From contig NZ_JAMQPV010000001.1 in NCBI RefSeq assembly GCF_026151395.1, forward strand, positions 2,172,501 through 2,236,500: a DNA stretch of 64,000 bases, written 5' to 3'. Position numbers and translations under genes: made by a program. The stretch's first letter is position 1, and each line of letters opens with the position of its first letter. A model generated the notes under the pieces. That model was not told the origin of the DNA. It searched no databases and saw nothing but the letters and a program-made list of their open reading frames with translations. Shown in pieces: positions 9,922-18,305 of the stretch. Source of the stretch: Leptospira limi (lineage in GTDB: Bacteria; Spirochaetota; Leptospiria; Leptospirales; Leptospiraceae).

Positions 9922-10281
9922 ATGATGAACTGTCCAATCTGCCAAGCCCATAAAAATCCTGAGGAGATCCTGTTCGAAAATGAATCCTGGATCTTACGAA
10001 AAGCCAACCAAAACCTCGATGGGTATCTATATTTAGAATTAAAAGGCCATGGAGAATCTTGGAGTGGACTCAGTTTAGAGCAGTTGGAAGCTTATGGTCG
10101 GGCTCTTCACAAAGGAATCGAGATCATAGGTTCGTTTCATCCAGAGAAAGTCTATATGACTGCCATTGCAGAAAGAGTTCCTCATTTGCATGTCCACTTG
10201 ATCCCTCGTTTCCAAGGCCAAACACCAGGAATTGACCACATCGCACAGGCAACAGGGCCTGGATTTCCGAAACCAATGTAA
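9922..10281 (+). CDS. HIT family nucleotide-binding protein
   Basis: Small (119 residues) histidine-triad protein, a superfamily of nucleotide hydrolases and transferases. The active-site triad appears as HLHVHLIPR near residue 91, preceded by ERVP. The N-terminus has CPICQAH, a Cys pair seen in some HIT proteins that bind zinc. The length is that of a single HIT domain. A GGGGAG ribosome site lies a few bases before ATGATG. The 5' end is divergent from the anchored unknown protein. Substrate cannot be deduced; HINT-like phosphoramidase or Ap4A-type activities are family options. Confidence 0.85.
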   Translation: MMNCPICQAHKNPEEILFENESWILRKANQNLDGYLYLELKGHGESWSGLSLEQLEAYGRALHKGIEIIGSFHPEKVYMTAIAERVPHLHVHLIPRFQGQTPGIDHIAQATGPGFPKPM

Positions 10282-10319
10282 AAAAAGGATGGAGGTTTTT
10301 AAAAATCAACTTAGGCTTT

Positions 10320-11081
10320 TTGTTTGTGATTTTAGAAAGACATCCAACAAACCAAATCCCTCATACTTCGCTTGATGGTATCGAGAGTTTACAAGAACGT
10401 TTTTTCCTATTACAAAGAGAAAGTGCGAACCAAAAAATCGCACATATCTTTATTTTAGAAGGGTATGCCTCCACGGGGAAAGGTTCCATCTTACAATCAT
10501 TAACCATTCGATTAGACCCACGAAAATTCAAGGTATATTCGCCGTATGTAGACCAATCGGAAGACAGGGGGTATCCTTTTTTATGGAATTTTTGGAAGGT
10601 GTTACCTAGGTATGGTGAATTTTTATTTTATCTAAATACGTATTACAGTCGTTTGGCGTATCTTAGGTCACAGAAAAAAATCAGTATTTCTGAATATGAC
10701 CACCGACTGTTATCAATTCTCAATACAGAACGAATTCTATCAAAAGATAAAATCATTGTTCATAAATTCTTTTTGCATCTTTCGAAAAAAGAACAAAAAA
10801 AAAGATTTGAGGATGCTAAAAAAAAGAAAAAAGTTTGGGAACTTTCTAGTTATGACAAAGACCAAGGAGAACATTACAAACGTTACTTTGAGATATTCGA
10901 TTCTATCTTAAGTTCTTCCCGTACGATTGACTCACCTTGGCTTGTCATATCAAGTGATCAAAAAGAGAATACAAAACTTCTAGTTTTCGAAGCGATTTTG
11001 GAACGTTTGGAACGTACCTTAAATTTTGATTCAAAAGCAAACTTACAATTGATCAACCACGGAATGGAACTGATACCATGA
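10320..11081 (+). CDS. PPK2-like protein with degenerate active site (first half of split two-domain PPK2)
   Basis: This 253-residue protein aligns along its length with the PPK2 encoded next to it, but the catalytic motifs are altered. The Walker A region reads EGYASTGKGS where the active protein has EGWDAAGKGG, so the catalytic Asp is lost, and the Walker B/lid motif reads YLNTYYSR instead of FDRSYYGR. It therefore probably does not transfer phosphate by itself. Its stop overlaps the next start by four bases (ATGA). Fused two-domain (class II) PPK2 enzymes are known whose N-terminal domain has degenerated, and this pair looks like the unfused equivalent. The start is a TTG with only a distant GGAGG, so the exact 5' end is uncertain; GTG two codons later is an alternative. 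Confidence 0.75.
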   Translation: MFVILERHPTNQIPHTSLDGIESLQERFFLLQRESANQKIAHIFILEGYASTGKGSILQSLTIRLDPRKFKVYSPYVDQSEDRGYPFLWNFWKVLPRYGEFLFYLNTYYSRLAYLRSQKKISISEYDHRLLSILNTERILSKDKIIVHKFFLHLSKKEQKKRFEDAKKKKKVWELSSYDKDQGEHYKRYFEIFDSILSSSRTIDSPWLVISSDQKENTKLLVFEAILERLERTLNFDSKANLQLINHGMELIP

Positions 11082-11818
11082 AACAAAATTTCACAAAACC
11101 ACGGATATTAAATTTAAATCAATTGGATCTCGGTTTGTCACTTACACGTGATGAATACCAAATCCAAATGAAAGAATTAAAAAATAAAATTCGAGAATTA
11201 ACCTTTTTGGCAAAAACGAAAGATACACCTGTGTTGATTGTTTTTGAGGGTTGGGATGCAGCAGGGAAAGGTGGTGCCATTCGTCGGTTAACATCCGAGA
11301 TTGATCCTCGTTTATTTGAAGTGCACAATATTTCTGCTCCTAACCAAGAAGAAATCCAACACCATTACCTCTGGCGTTTTTGGAACCGGATTCCAAAAAT
11401 TGGTCAAATTGGAATCTTCGATCGATCGTACTATGGGCGAGTCTTAGTGGAACGTGTAGAAGGTTTTGCTAAGGATGCTGAATGGGAAAGGGCTTACGAA
11501 GAAATTTTTTTATTTGAAGAACAACTACAGAGTTTTGGAACCATCATCATTAAGTTCTGGCTACATATCAGTTCGGAAGAACAACTCAAACGATTTGAAG
11601 AAAGAAAAAATGATCCTCTAAGGCGTTGGAAATTAACAGAAGAAGACTGGCGTAACAGAGACAAATGGCATTTGTATGAAGAAGCTGCAAATGAGATGTT
11701 CCAAAAAACAGACTCTCCCAAAGCTCCTTGGCACCTAGTACCTGCAAACGATAAATACCATGCACGAGTTATGGTTTTGGATGTTGTCAAAAGAAGATTA
11801 GAAAAAGAATTGGAATAA
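11078..11818 (+). CDS. ppk2: Polyphosphate kinase 2 family protein (polyphosphate:nucleotide phosphotransferase)
   Basis: Enzyme that moves phosphate between inorganic polyphosphate and nucleoside mono- or diphosphates. All family motifs are intact: Walker A FEGWDAAGKGGAIRR (about residues 54-68), the DRSYYGR motif, and the RRWKLTEEDW lid segment with its conserved Arg/Lys residues. Length (246) is that of a single PPK2 domain. Because it is coupled by a four-base overlap to the degenerate homologue, the two products probably form a complex equivalent to class II PPK2, which favours AMP as acceptor; that preference is inference. No terminator was seen in the first 60 bases downstream. Confidence 0.88.
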   Translation: MKQNFTKPRILNLNQLDLGLSLTRDEYQIQMKELKNKIRELTFLAKTKDTPVLIVFEGWDAAGKGGAIRRLTSEIDPRLFEVHNISAPNQEEIQHHYLWRFWNRIPKIGQIGIFDRSYYGRVLVERVEGFAKDAEWERAYEEIFLFEEQLQSFGTIIIKFWLHISSEEQLKRFEERKNDPLRRWKLTEEDWRNRDKWHLYEEAANEMFQKTDSPKAPWHLVPANDKYHARVMVLDVVKRRLEKELE

Positions 11819-12125
11819 AGTTTTCAAATGATAGTCCTGAAACCAGAAATCTTGTGTTAGAGAAGGTGAGGGAAACTACAAATTTTGACGTTGATTACAT
11901 TCTATAAATAACAATAAAAGTAAAAAGAGATAAACAACCGTTAATCGATACATAATTAGTAATTTACAAATTTACTATTTTGGATCAACCTTTTTTCTTT
12001 TAAAAATTTATGAAGAATAAGACAGTTTTATGTTTTTTTTAGCACTTATTTCCTAGTCTCTGATCTATCACAACTAAACCCCAAACGTTTTTAACGAAAT
12101 TGTGAAAATCAGATTATTAATTTCC
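11819..12125. other. AT-rich intergenic region without a gene
   Basis: About 300 bases between ppk2 and marR. It is markedly AT-rich, contains runs of T and A and short imperfect dyads (for example TAGTAA and TTACTA nine bases apart near 11961-11981). No open frame of coding character, tRNA or strong terminator was seen. Confidence 0.6.
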
Positions 12126-12156
12126 TTGACAATAGTTTTCTAGGAAACTATTGTCA
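12126..12156 (+). promoter_or_regulatory. Promoter embedded in a 30-base palindrome upstream of marR
   Basis: TTGACA (12126-12131), a 17-base spacer and TATTGT (12149-12154) form a sigma70-type promoter. The stretch 12127-12156 is at the same time a palindrome with perfect 12-base arms (TGACAATAGTTT and AAACTATTGTCA) around six central bases. A protein bound here would cover both promoter elements. The spacing predicts transcription starting at or next to the GTG at 12161, so the mRNA may be leaderless. Confidence 0.75.
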
Positions 12157-12160
12157 GCTT

Positions 12161-12631
12161 GTGCGGAAAGAAAATTTTGTGGAACCAAGCCATTTAAAAT
12201 CCCACTTGGGTTACCATCTACGAGTGGTTTCGAATGCAGTGTCACATTCCTTTGCCAAAAAACTAACCAATTTGGATGTAACCGTCGCGGAATGGGTGAT
12301 CCTAAGGGAAATGTATTCTCATGAAAAAAATACTTCCCCGAGTATCGTCGCAGAGATCACGGGCCTCAGTCGAGGGGCAGTCTCCAAACTCATCGATCGG
12401 CTCTTACACAAAGGACTTGTGAGTCGTACAGAAGATTCAAGTGACCGTCGGTACCAGGAGATCAAACTCACAAAACAGGGAAAAACACTGGTTCCAAAAC
12501 TTGCAAAAATTGCGGACGAAAATGATGAGGCCTTTTTTTCACATTTGACTCCATTAGAAGAAAAGGAACTGCGAAACATTTTGAAGAAACTTACAAACTT
12601 ACACAATTTAAATACAAACCCAATCGAATGA
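12161..12631 (+). CDS. MarR family transcriptional regulator
   Basis: Winged-helix repressor, 156 residues, the usual family length. The recognition region reads SIVAEITGLSRGAVSKLIDRL, followed by the wing HKGLVSRTEDSSDRR with the conserved Asp-Arg of MarR proteins. MarR proteins act as dimers that leave DNA when a small ligand or oxidant is bound; a single ligand cannot be predicted. The GTG start is the only one that gives a full N-terminal helix, and it lies only seven bases beyond the promoter -10, with no ribosome site. The palindrome over the promoter suggests negative autoregulation together with the next gene, whose frame is open from the marR stop. Confidence 0.88.
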   Translation: MRKENFVEPSHLKSHLGYHLRVVSNAVSHSFAKKLTNLDVTVAEWVILREMYSHEKNTSPSIVAEITGLSRGAVSKLIDRLLHKGLVSRTEDSSDRRYQEIKLTKQGKTLVPKLAKIADENDEAFFSHLTPLEEKELRNILKKLTNLHNLNTNPIE

Positions 12632-12642
12632 GGAAAGAACGA

Positions 12643-13056
12643 ATGTCAAACCTAGTTACAAAACTTACAGATGCACAAAAGTATGCCATGTCCATCCGAC
12701 CAAAAGTTGGTGGGTTTCCCGTCCTTGCGGAAGTCTTAAGGCAAGCGGGTGTGGTTATGAACCGATGGACTTTACCGTCATGTCAGTCCGTTTATCAGAT
12801 GCAAGGTGGTTCTGTTCTCCAACAAGGAACTCCCATTGTATCGGGTGTTCATGAAATACCTGTGTTTCAAAAAGAAAATTTAATCAAGGCTCTCCGCAAA
12901 GACCAAATTGGTGAAAGTACATTCCCTGAATTTTTAAATGAAACTTGGGAAGCAGGTGTGGTTGGGTATGATGTTGATTTCATTGGAAGGAGAGTCGTTT
13001 ATTATGGTGTGAATGGTGAAAGTTATACTGAGGAGTATCCTGAAGTTCATTTATAA
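12643..13056 (+). CDS. DUF1398 family protein
   Basis: Small cytoplasmic protein recognised by its C-terminal family signature (FPEFLNETWEAGVVGYDVDF then VVYYGVNGESYTEEYP). Members are found in many bacteria, and none has a firmly known role. I chose the ATG preceded by AGGAAAGAACG; an earlier ATG overlaps the marR stop. Co-transcription with marR makes it a likely target of that repressor and hence possibly a ligand- or stress-related function. The 3' end overlaps the convergent gene by ten bases. Confidence 0.8.
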   Translation: MSNLVTKLTDAQKYAMSIRPKVGGFPVLAEVLRQAGVVMNRWTLPSCQSVYQMQGGSVLQQGTPIVSGVHEIPVFQKENLIKALRKDQIGESTFPEFLNETWEAGVVGYDVDFIGRRVVYYGVNGESYTEEYPEVHL

Positions 13057-13658
13057 GGTTTTTGTTTGATTTGAAAGGTGTAAGACCTATCATTTGTATG
13101 GATCACCACTTGTGCATAAAACCCTAAATCAAGGGAACGAAACTTTGAACGAAAGATAGAAGCTTCTTCATCAAAAATTTCCTTTCGGCAATCTGGAACA
13201 AGTGACTTCCATCTTTCTTTGGATACCGAATGATACAAAAAACCATTTGCCTCAGAAGGAATGGTCCTTTCTTCCCATTCAATGGGTTCCGAAAAACACA
13301 AAATACCATTTTTGGTTTTGATCCGAAACTCAGATTTCCATGTGGCAAATGGAACTTTGGTTTCTGATTTTGTATGATTTTCAATGAATAAAAAAAAACC
13401 TTGGTATGTTGGGTCTTCTTCTCGTGATAAACTCAAATAAATAGGATAGCCATCTACTACTTGTTTGTCGGACTTTGTGCTATTTTGAAAACTTCCTGGG
13501 TTCAGAGCTTTGAATCCAATGTAAAAAATAAGAACAACTAAAACCAAATCGATAAAAAGGACAATTTGCCTCCATCTAGTTTTTTTATGTTTCTCATTGA
13601 TTTGTTTTAGATAGTCACGGAATTCTTCCGGTGAACGTGAGTGGTATCCTTTTCCCAT
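13047..13658 (-). CDS. Single-pass membrane protein of unknown function
   Basis: A cytoplasmic charged N-terminus (about 28 residues, SPEEFRDYLKQINEKHKK) precedes one transmembrane helix (IVLFIDLVLVVLIFYIGF). The remaining 150 residues are predicted outside the cytoplasm and strand-rich, with two Cys residues (GILCFSEP and VPDCRKE) that could form a disulphide. No family is recognised. Its start overlaps the stop of the upstream NAD(P)HX repair gene by one base (TAATG), so the two are co-translated. The 3' end overlaps the DUF1398 gene on the other strand. Confidence 0.7.
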   Translation of the reverse strand: MGKGYHSRSPEEFRDYLKQINEKHKKTRWRQIVLFIDLVLVVLIFYIGFKALNPGSFQNSTKSDKQVVDGYPIYLSLSREEDPTYQGFFLFIENHTKSETKVPFATWKSEFRIKTKNGILCFSEPIEWEERTIPSEANGFLYHSVSKERWKSLVPDCRKEIFDEEASIFRSKFRSLDLGFYAQVVIHTNDRSYTFQIKQKPYK

Positions 13659-15157
13659 TACAATGTTCCCACAAGTGATGTTAAGATTTGGTTTGCAGTA
13701 GGATAGGGTTCCTCTAATTGTTTGGATTGGTCTAAAAACGATAAAGCAAGTAATACAACTTCTGGTACAGTCAAATCCAAATCCAAACTAAAATAACGTG
13801 CGAGGATTCCTGAAAGTAGGTCTCCAGTTCCCATCGTAGCCAGTTTCGGATTCGGAGATTCCCATACGTAACTTGTTCCATCGGGGCATACAAGAAGGCT
13901 TACGAATGACTTTAAGAGAACATACACTTGGTTTTCTTTTGTGTATCCAATCAGTGTATCATAGGCTTCCTGCACGGAGTTGTGAATTTTTTCCGTCATG
14001 CGGTTTAGTTCCCCCACATGTGGAGTGAGGATCACTCTGTCGCCTATTGGAAGTTTGGTTCCGTTACTTGGGATGGCACCGGCATCCAAAACCAAAGTTT
14101 TACCAGGTTCCAATTTCCATCCTTCCAGGCCTTTTGGATAGGAAGTGAGTCCTGGTCCAACAACGATTGTTTTGGTTTTGGTAAAAAAAGGATCACTCAC
14201 CATTGACAAAAAATCAGAGGTCAATGCCATCTTAGACAAATCCTCTTTTAAAACCAAGTTTGTGATGGATTTTGAAGGTGAAAATACTTTTGAAATTCCT
14301 CCACCTAATCTGGAAAAGGCAGACTCTGAAAGTAGGATGGCACCTTCCATTCCTTCTCCACCTCCATAAAACATCGCAGACCCTGCACTGTATTTATGTG
14401 CTTTGTGTTTTCGTTTTAAGACATGGATTGCTTTTTCTGGATCTGGTTCTAAGTAATAACGTTTGGAAAAATTAGCGTCTGTTAAATGAGTGCGGATGGG
14501 AAACCCAATGGATTCATAATACCTTGGGATGAGGTTATCTTTTTCGTATATATACCCAACATTTTCCCATTTGCGAGTACCAAGTTCCTCAATGGAATCG
14601 GAATAGACAAATATTGGATTCTCTTTGGATTGATTGCCTAAGTGGTAAGGATCCCATCCACTTGGTGTATCAAGCGAGAGTCTGTAAAAAATAACATCGG
14701 AATCGTTGATGGCTTCAATTGTGGATTTTAGTTCCGATGTGATAGGGGATTGGAATCCTGTTCCAAGGAGTGCATCTACAAGTAGAACAGAATCTGCCTC
14801 TCCAACTTCCAAATCAGTTTCGAATTTTTGTAAATCCCCAATCGAACCTAAGGTAGATTTCACAAGTGATTCATAAAATTTTCCCGCCATGTTTTTATTT
14901 GGTGAAGTTTGGTAAACTTTAACATCATATCCTTCTTGGAACAGAGTGTGAGCAAGTGCATAACCATCTCCACCGTTTCCTCCACTTCCGCAAACAATCC
15001 ATATAGATTCGGCTGTTTTCCAAAGGTCTTCATTGGCATGAAACACTGATAAGGCGGCCATACCCATGAGAGTTTGTTCAAAAAACCCGAGAGCGGAAAT
15101 CGCCAATGAATCTAAGGTTTTTGATTCTTTGTTCGTAAAAAGAGGGATTTGTTTCAT
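13658..15157 (-). CDS. nnrD: Bifunctional NAD(P)H-hydrate epimerase / ADP-dependent dehydratase
   Basis: Repairs hydrated NADH and NADPH. The N-terminal YjeF_N epimerase domain (about residues 10-215) has the nucleotide-binding loop CGSGGNGGDGYALAH. The C-terminal YjeF_C kinase-like dehydratase domain (about 225-490) has GGGEGMEGAILLS, the VVGPGL and LVLDAGA strands, TPHVGELNRM and the phosphate-binding ATMGTGDLLSGIL. The total of 499 residues matches the fused form found in many bacteria. It follows the large lipoprotein gene with no gap (stop and ATG adjacent). Deterioration of key residues was not seen. In two-gene naming the epimerase part is NnrE. Confidence 0.9.
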   Translation of the reverse strand: MKQIPLFTNKESKTLDSLAISALGFFEQTLMGMAALSVFHANEDLWKTAESIWIVCGSGGNGGDGYALAHTLFQEGYDVKVYQTSPNKNMAGKFYESLVKSTLGSIGDLQKFETDLEVGEADSVLLVDALLGTGFQSPITSELKSTIEAINDSDVIFYRLSLDTPSGWDPYHLGNQSKENPIFVYSDSIEELGTRKWENVGYIYEKDNLIPRYYESIGFPIRTHLTDANFSKRYYLEPDPEKAIHVLKRKHKAHKYSAGSAMFYGGGEGMEGAILLSESAFSRLGGGISKVFSPSKSITNLVLKEDLSKMALTSDFLSMVSDPFFTKTKTIVVGPGLTSYPKGLEGWKLEPGKTLVLDAGAIPSNGTKLPIGDRVILTPHVGELNRMTEKIHNSVQEAYDTLIGYTKENQVYVLLKSFVSLLVCPDGTSYVWESPNPKLATMGTGDLLSGILARYFSLDLDLTVPEVVLLALSFLDQSKQLEEPYPTANQILTSLVGTL

Positions 15158-16264
15158 CTAAATCCAGCGATACACTTCTAAAGCACCAGCACGAATGCGC
15201 ACAGAATAAATGGTATCAAAGGCATCCGTGTATGTTTCTCTCCATTGTCCTCTCGGGCTTGAAAAGGGAATTCGTTTGTTATTGATATGGTTTCCTTCTT
15301 TGTCATGGACTTGCAGGCGGACAGAGTTTCCACCATCTTCGGTTTCCCAAATGTAGAACTCACCATTATTACGGATCGAAAATAAAATTTCAGAAGGGTC
15401 TTGGATTTCTTTTAAGAGTTCTGATTGTTTGGAATCAAATTGGAACCTGTAAATACGACGAAATTTAAACCGTTTGTCTTTTTTGGAATCATAACTAAAA
15501 GAACCGAGGACATATTCACCTTCTGGGTGGGGGAGAAGTTTGTCTAACGTGATGTCATATTCTTTGGCATCATTACTATTAAAAACATCCAAAGTAGATT
15601 CTTTTAAGTTCCCTTTGAGTTCTCCTTCTTCAAAATAGGAGAGTCGCATCTCTTCTGCAATCCGATGGTATACGAATAATTTGTCCCCTTCACCAGGTAA
15701 AATGGATTCAATGTAACGGAATGGTTCTGAGTTTTTTCCGGAAGCACCTAACATAAATTTCACGACTCCTTTTTGTGTGATTTGAACAAGAAAGGAGGGG
15801 AGAACGGTTGTCCCTTGTGTAGAGAAAGCACCACTATAGGTTTTGTATAAATTCTCTTGTCCGGGTGGGAGTTCCATCCCTTTGGAAGAAATTCGGTTTT
15901 GGACCACGAGGTCACCGTCTTCATTCATGGCCACAATCCCGATCCCACCAAAACGAAACGGGTAATGGGGGATCCCAGCGACTGATTTGAAATCTGGGTT
16001 CCCGATGGTCGCATCTAACCTTCCATTCCGATCAAAGAGTTTGATGACTGATTGTTTGTTGTCAGCAAGGGCCGAGATATTCGAGGATGTTGGGATTGTT
16101 AAGGGAACATTGGTCAATACCTGGTTTACCACCACACCTTCAAAGGTTTCATTTGTCGCCCCGAGGGGGATTCGGAAGAGGATTTCTTCTTTTAGGTTCT
16201 CAACACGGAAACGTAAGCAGGAAACGGAAACAAAAAGAAGGAGGCTAAAATACAGGGGTCTCAT
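15158..16264 (-). CDS. Lipoprotein with beta-propeller-like body, unknown function
   Basis: The ATG chosen starts a lipoprotein signal, MRPLYFSLLLFVSVSC, with lipobox VSVSC; a longer frame upstream would extend into the divergent promoter region. The mature protein of about 350 residues has repeated strand-rich blocks (IKLFDRNGRLDATIGN, IVAMNEDGDLVVQN, FSIRNNGEFYIWE) of the type found in NHL or WD-like propellers. A surface-exposed or periplasmic scaffold is likely. It is divergent from rimP with about 130 bases between starts and is followed immediately by the NAD(P)HX repair gene. I do not recognise a specific family. Confidence 0.7.
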   Translation of the reverse strand: MRPLYFSLLLFVSVSCLRFRVENLKEEILFRIPLGATNETFEGVVVNQVLTNVPLTIPTSSNISALADNKQSVIKLFDRNGRLDATIGNPDFKSVAGIPHYPFRFGGIGIVAMNEDGDLVVQNRISSKGMELPPGQENLYKTYSGAFSTQGTTVLPSFLVQITQKGVVKFMLGASGKNSEPFRYIESILPGEGDKLFVYHRIAEEMRLSYFEEGELKGNLKESTLDVFNSNDAKEYDITLDKLLPHPEGEYVLGSFSYDSKKDKRFKFRRIYRFQFDSKQSELLKEIQDPSEILFSIRNNGEFYIWETEDGGNSVRLQVHDKEGNHINNKRIPFSSPRGQWRETYTDAFDTIYSVRIRAGALEVYRWI

Positions 16265-16332
16265 GGTGCAACATCCATTCCCTAATTTTTTATTTACAGG
16301 ACAACTCGCTTTTCCTAGCCTGTCATGAGACG

Positions 16333-16347
16333 TGCTAAATTTTAGCA
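16333..16347. promoter_or_regulatory. 15-base perfect dyad between divergent genes
   Basis: TGCTAAA and TTTAGCA flank a single T. The site lies about 50 bases before rimP and about 70 before the divergent lipoprotein gene. It could be an operator or a small hairpin in the rimP leader; it lacks the long T-run expected of a terminator. Confidence 0.35.
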
Positions 16348-16396
16348 TGAGCTTTGGTCTCTTATACAGATTCCTATTGGAATCTTTGGATATGGT

Positions 16397-16885
16397 TTGG
16401 TATATACCGAGGAAAACATCAGAGAACTGATTTTACGAGTTCTCACTCCACCTCTAGCGCTTTTTTCGCTCCAAGTACAGAATCGGAAAAACCACGCCCT
16501 CATTGAGATAGAACTTGATCATCTCACAGACAAAACTGGCTCTGCTAGTTTGGAAGATTGTGAGACTGTGTCTAGGAGACTCAAAGAGGAGCTGGACCAA
16601 TGGGGAGAGGAATTTGATTTCACTCTCCAAGTCTCCTCCGCGGGAGCAGAACGTGTTTTACGTTTGCCGGAGGATTTAATTCGTTTCCAAGGACTTTTAG
16701 CAAAACTAGAAGTGCCGCTGGAATCAGGGAAATGGGACAAACGATTATTTCGTTTGGGACCGGTTTCGGGGGATTCCGTTGAGCTTACGCTTTACGATCG
16801 TAAAACTCGACACAAAAAGAACCAAAAATCGGTATCTATGCCCATCGCAGAAATACGAAAGGGAAATTTGTATTTAGAAATTTAA
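16397..16885 (+). CDS. rimP: Ribosome maturation factor RimP
   Basis: Cytoplasmic protein needed for 30S subunit assembly. The 162-residue product shows the RimP pattern: an alpha-beta N-terminal domain with CETVSRRLKEELDQ, the VSSAGAERVLRLPED segment that replaces the usual SPG...RPL motif, and a C-terminal SH3-like domain ending in IRKGNLYLEI. The start is a TTG, because no ATG or GTG is available in frame before the conserved N-terminal helix. Position directly before nusA and infB is the classic context and supports the identification. Confidence 0.88.
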   Translation: MVYTEENIRELILRVLTPPLALFSLQVQNRKNHALIEIELDHLTDKTGSASLEDCETVSRRLKEELDQWGEEFDFTLQVSSAGAERVLRLPEDLIRFQGLLAKLEVPLESGKWDKRLFRLGPVSGDSVELTLYDRKTRHKKNQKSVSMPIAEIRKGNLYLEI

Positions 16886-16889
16886 GACT

Positions 16890-18290
16890 ATGGCGACAAA
16901 ACAAGCAACGAAAGAAACTGGGCTATTCGAAGCCATCCAACAATTCTGTCAGGATAAATCTCTTGATAAAGATCTCGTATACGGTGTCATCCGCGACTCA
17001 CTCCTTGCTGCCTATCGCAAAAAAGTCGGTTTAGAAGCGGAAACAGATGACCGTTGCCAAGTTGAATTTGGCTCCGACAATAAAAATGAAATCATCATCT
17101 CTGTGTTACGCGATGTCGTAGAAGGGAAAACAACAAATCCGCTCGAAATTTCCTTGGAAGATGCACAAAAAATCGATCCAAAAATTGAAGTGGGAAGCCA
17201 AATCCGAGTGTTTGAAAAACCACAGGACTTGTCTCGGGTTCTTTCGAGCCAAGCCAAACAAATGGTATTCCAACGCCTCCGCGATATGGAAAAAGAATTA
17301 CTCTACCAAGAATACAAATCCAAAGAAGGGGAACTCACACACGGGTATTTCCAACGTTGGAAAAAAGACATCATGTCCATCGACCTGGGTAAGGTAGAAG
17401 GCATCATGCTGAAAAAAGACCAAAACCCTGGGGAAAAATACCGCCAAGGGGACCGTCTCAAAGCCATCATTTCTCGTGTGGAATTAAGGCCCCGTGAACC
17501 AATGCCAGTGATTACTCTTTCACGTGCGTCTGGTGACTTTGTGAAAAAACTCTTTGAAATGGAAATTCCTGAAGTGTATGATGGAATTGTCGAAATCAGA
17601 GATGTTGCCCGCATTCCATCTTACAGAACTAAGGTGGTTGTGACCACAAGTAAGTCCGATGTAGACCCAGTGGGTGCTTGTGTGGGAATGAAAGGGGTTC
17701 GGATCCAGGCGATTGTTCGGGAACTGGGAAATGAGAGGATTGATATTGTCCTCCATTCCGATGAGCCAAGTGTATTTATCGCCAATGCCATTTCTCCTGC
17801 AAAACCAGTGGAAGTACATGTGGATAGAAAACGTGGAGATGCACTTGTGATTGTTCCTGATGAATCTTTATCTCTTGCGATTGGGATCAACGGGTCCAAT
17901 GTAAAGTTAGTGTCTCAACTTTCGGGATTCAAAATCGATATCAAAACTGTATCACAATACAACCAAGAACTCGCGTCGCCTGAAGCACGCGAAAAATTAG
18001 ACCGACTCTTCAATGCGCAACAAGAAGCAATGGAAGAATCGGAAGACAATTACAACCAATCGGGACAAGAAGAAGAGGAAGAAGATTCTGGTTACACACC
18101 TCTTTCTGAAATCCCTGGTCTCACTCCAAGAATCGTCGGTCTTTTAGAGGCTGGTGGGATCAAAAATGTGGAAACCCTTCTCGAGTTCAGCCAGGAAGAA
18201 CTTTCGAAAATTTCCGGAATCGGAAAAACCACGGCAGAACAAATTTTACGTCTGTTACGTGAGTCAATCGAATGGGTAGAAGAGGGTTAA
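16890..18290 (+). CDS. nusA: Transcription termination/antitermination factor NusA
   Basis: Binds RNA polymerase and nascent RNA and controls pausing, termination and antitermination. Domains in order: N-terminal polymerase-binding domain (about 1-125, LVYGVIRDSLLAAYRKK), S1 domain (about 140-200), two KH domains (PVGACVGMKGVRIQ and LAIGINGSNVKLVSQ), then an acidic Glu-rich linker (EEEEEDSG) and a helix-hairpin-helix C-terminal domain with ISGIGKTTAEQILRLL. Length 466 is normal. It starts four bases after rimP, so the operon is tightly packed. Confidence 0.97.
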   Translation: MATKQATKETGLFEAIQQFCQDKSLDKDLVYGVIRDSLLAAYRKKVGLEAETDDRCQVEFGSDNKNEIIISVLRDVVEGKTTNPLEISLEDAQKIDPKIEVGSQIRVFEKPQDLSRVLSSQAKQMVFQRLRDMEKELLYQEYKSKEGELTHGYFQRWKKDIMSIDLGKVEGIMLKKDQNPGEKYRQGDRLKAIISRVELRPREPMPVITLSRASGDFVKKLFEMEIPEVYDGIVEIRDVARIPSYRTKVVVTTSKSDVDPVGACVGMKGVRIQAIVRELGNERIDIVLHSDEPSVFIANAISPAKPVEVHVDRKRGDALVIVPDESLSLAIGINGSNVKLVSQLSGFKIDIKTVSQYNQELASPEAREKLDRLFNAQQEAMEESEDNYNQSGQEEEEEDSGYTPLSEIPGLTPRIVGLLEAGGIKNVETLLEFSQEELSKISGIGKTTAEQILRLLRESIEWVEEG

Positions 18291-18305
18291 GTTTTAAGGC
18301 ATAAT

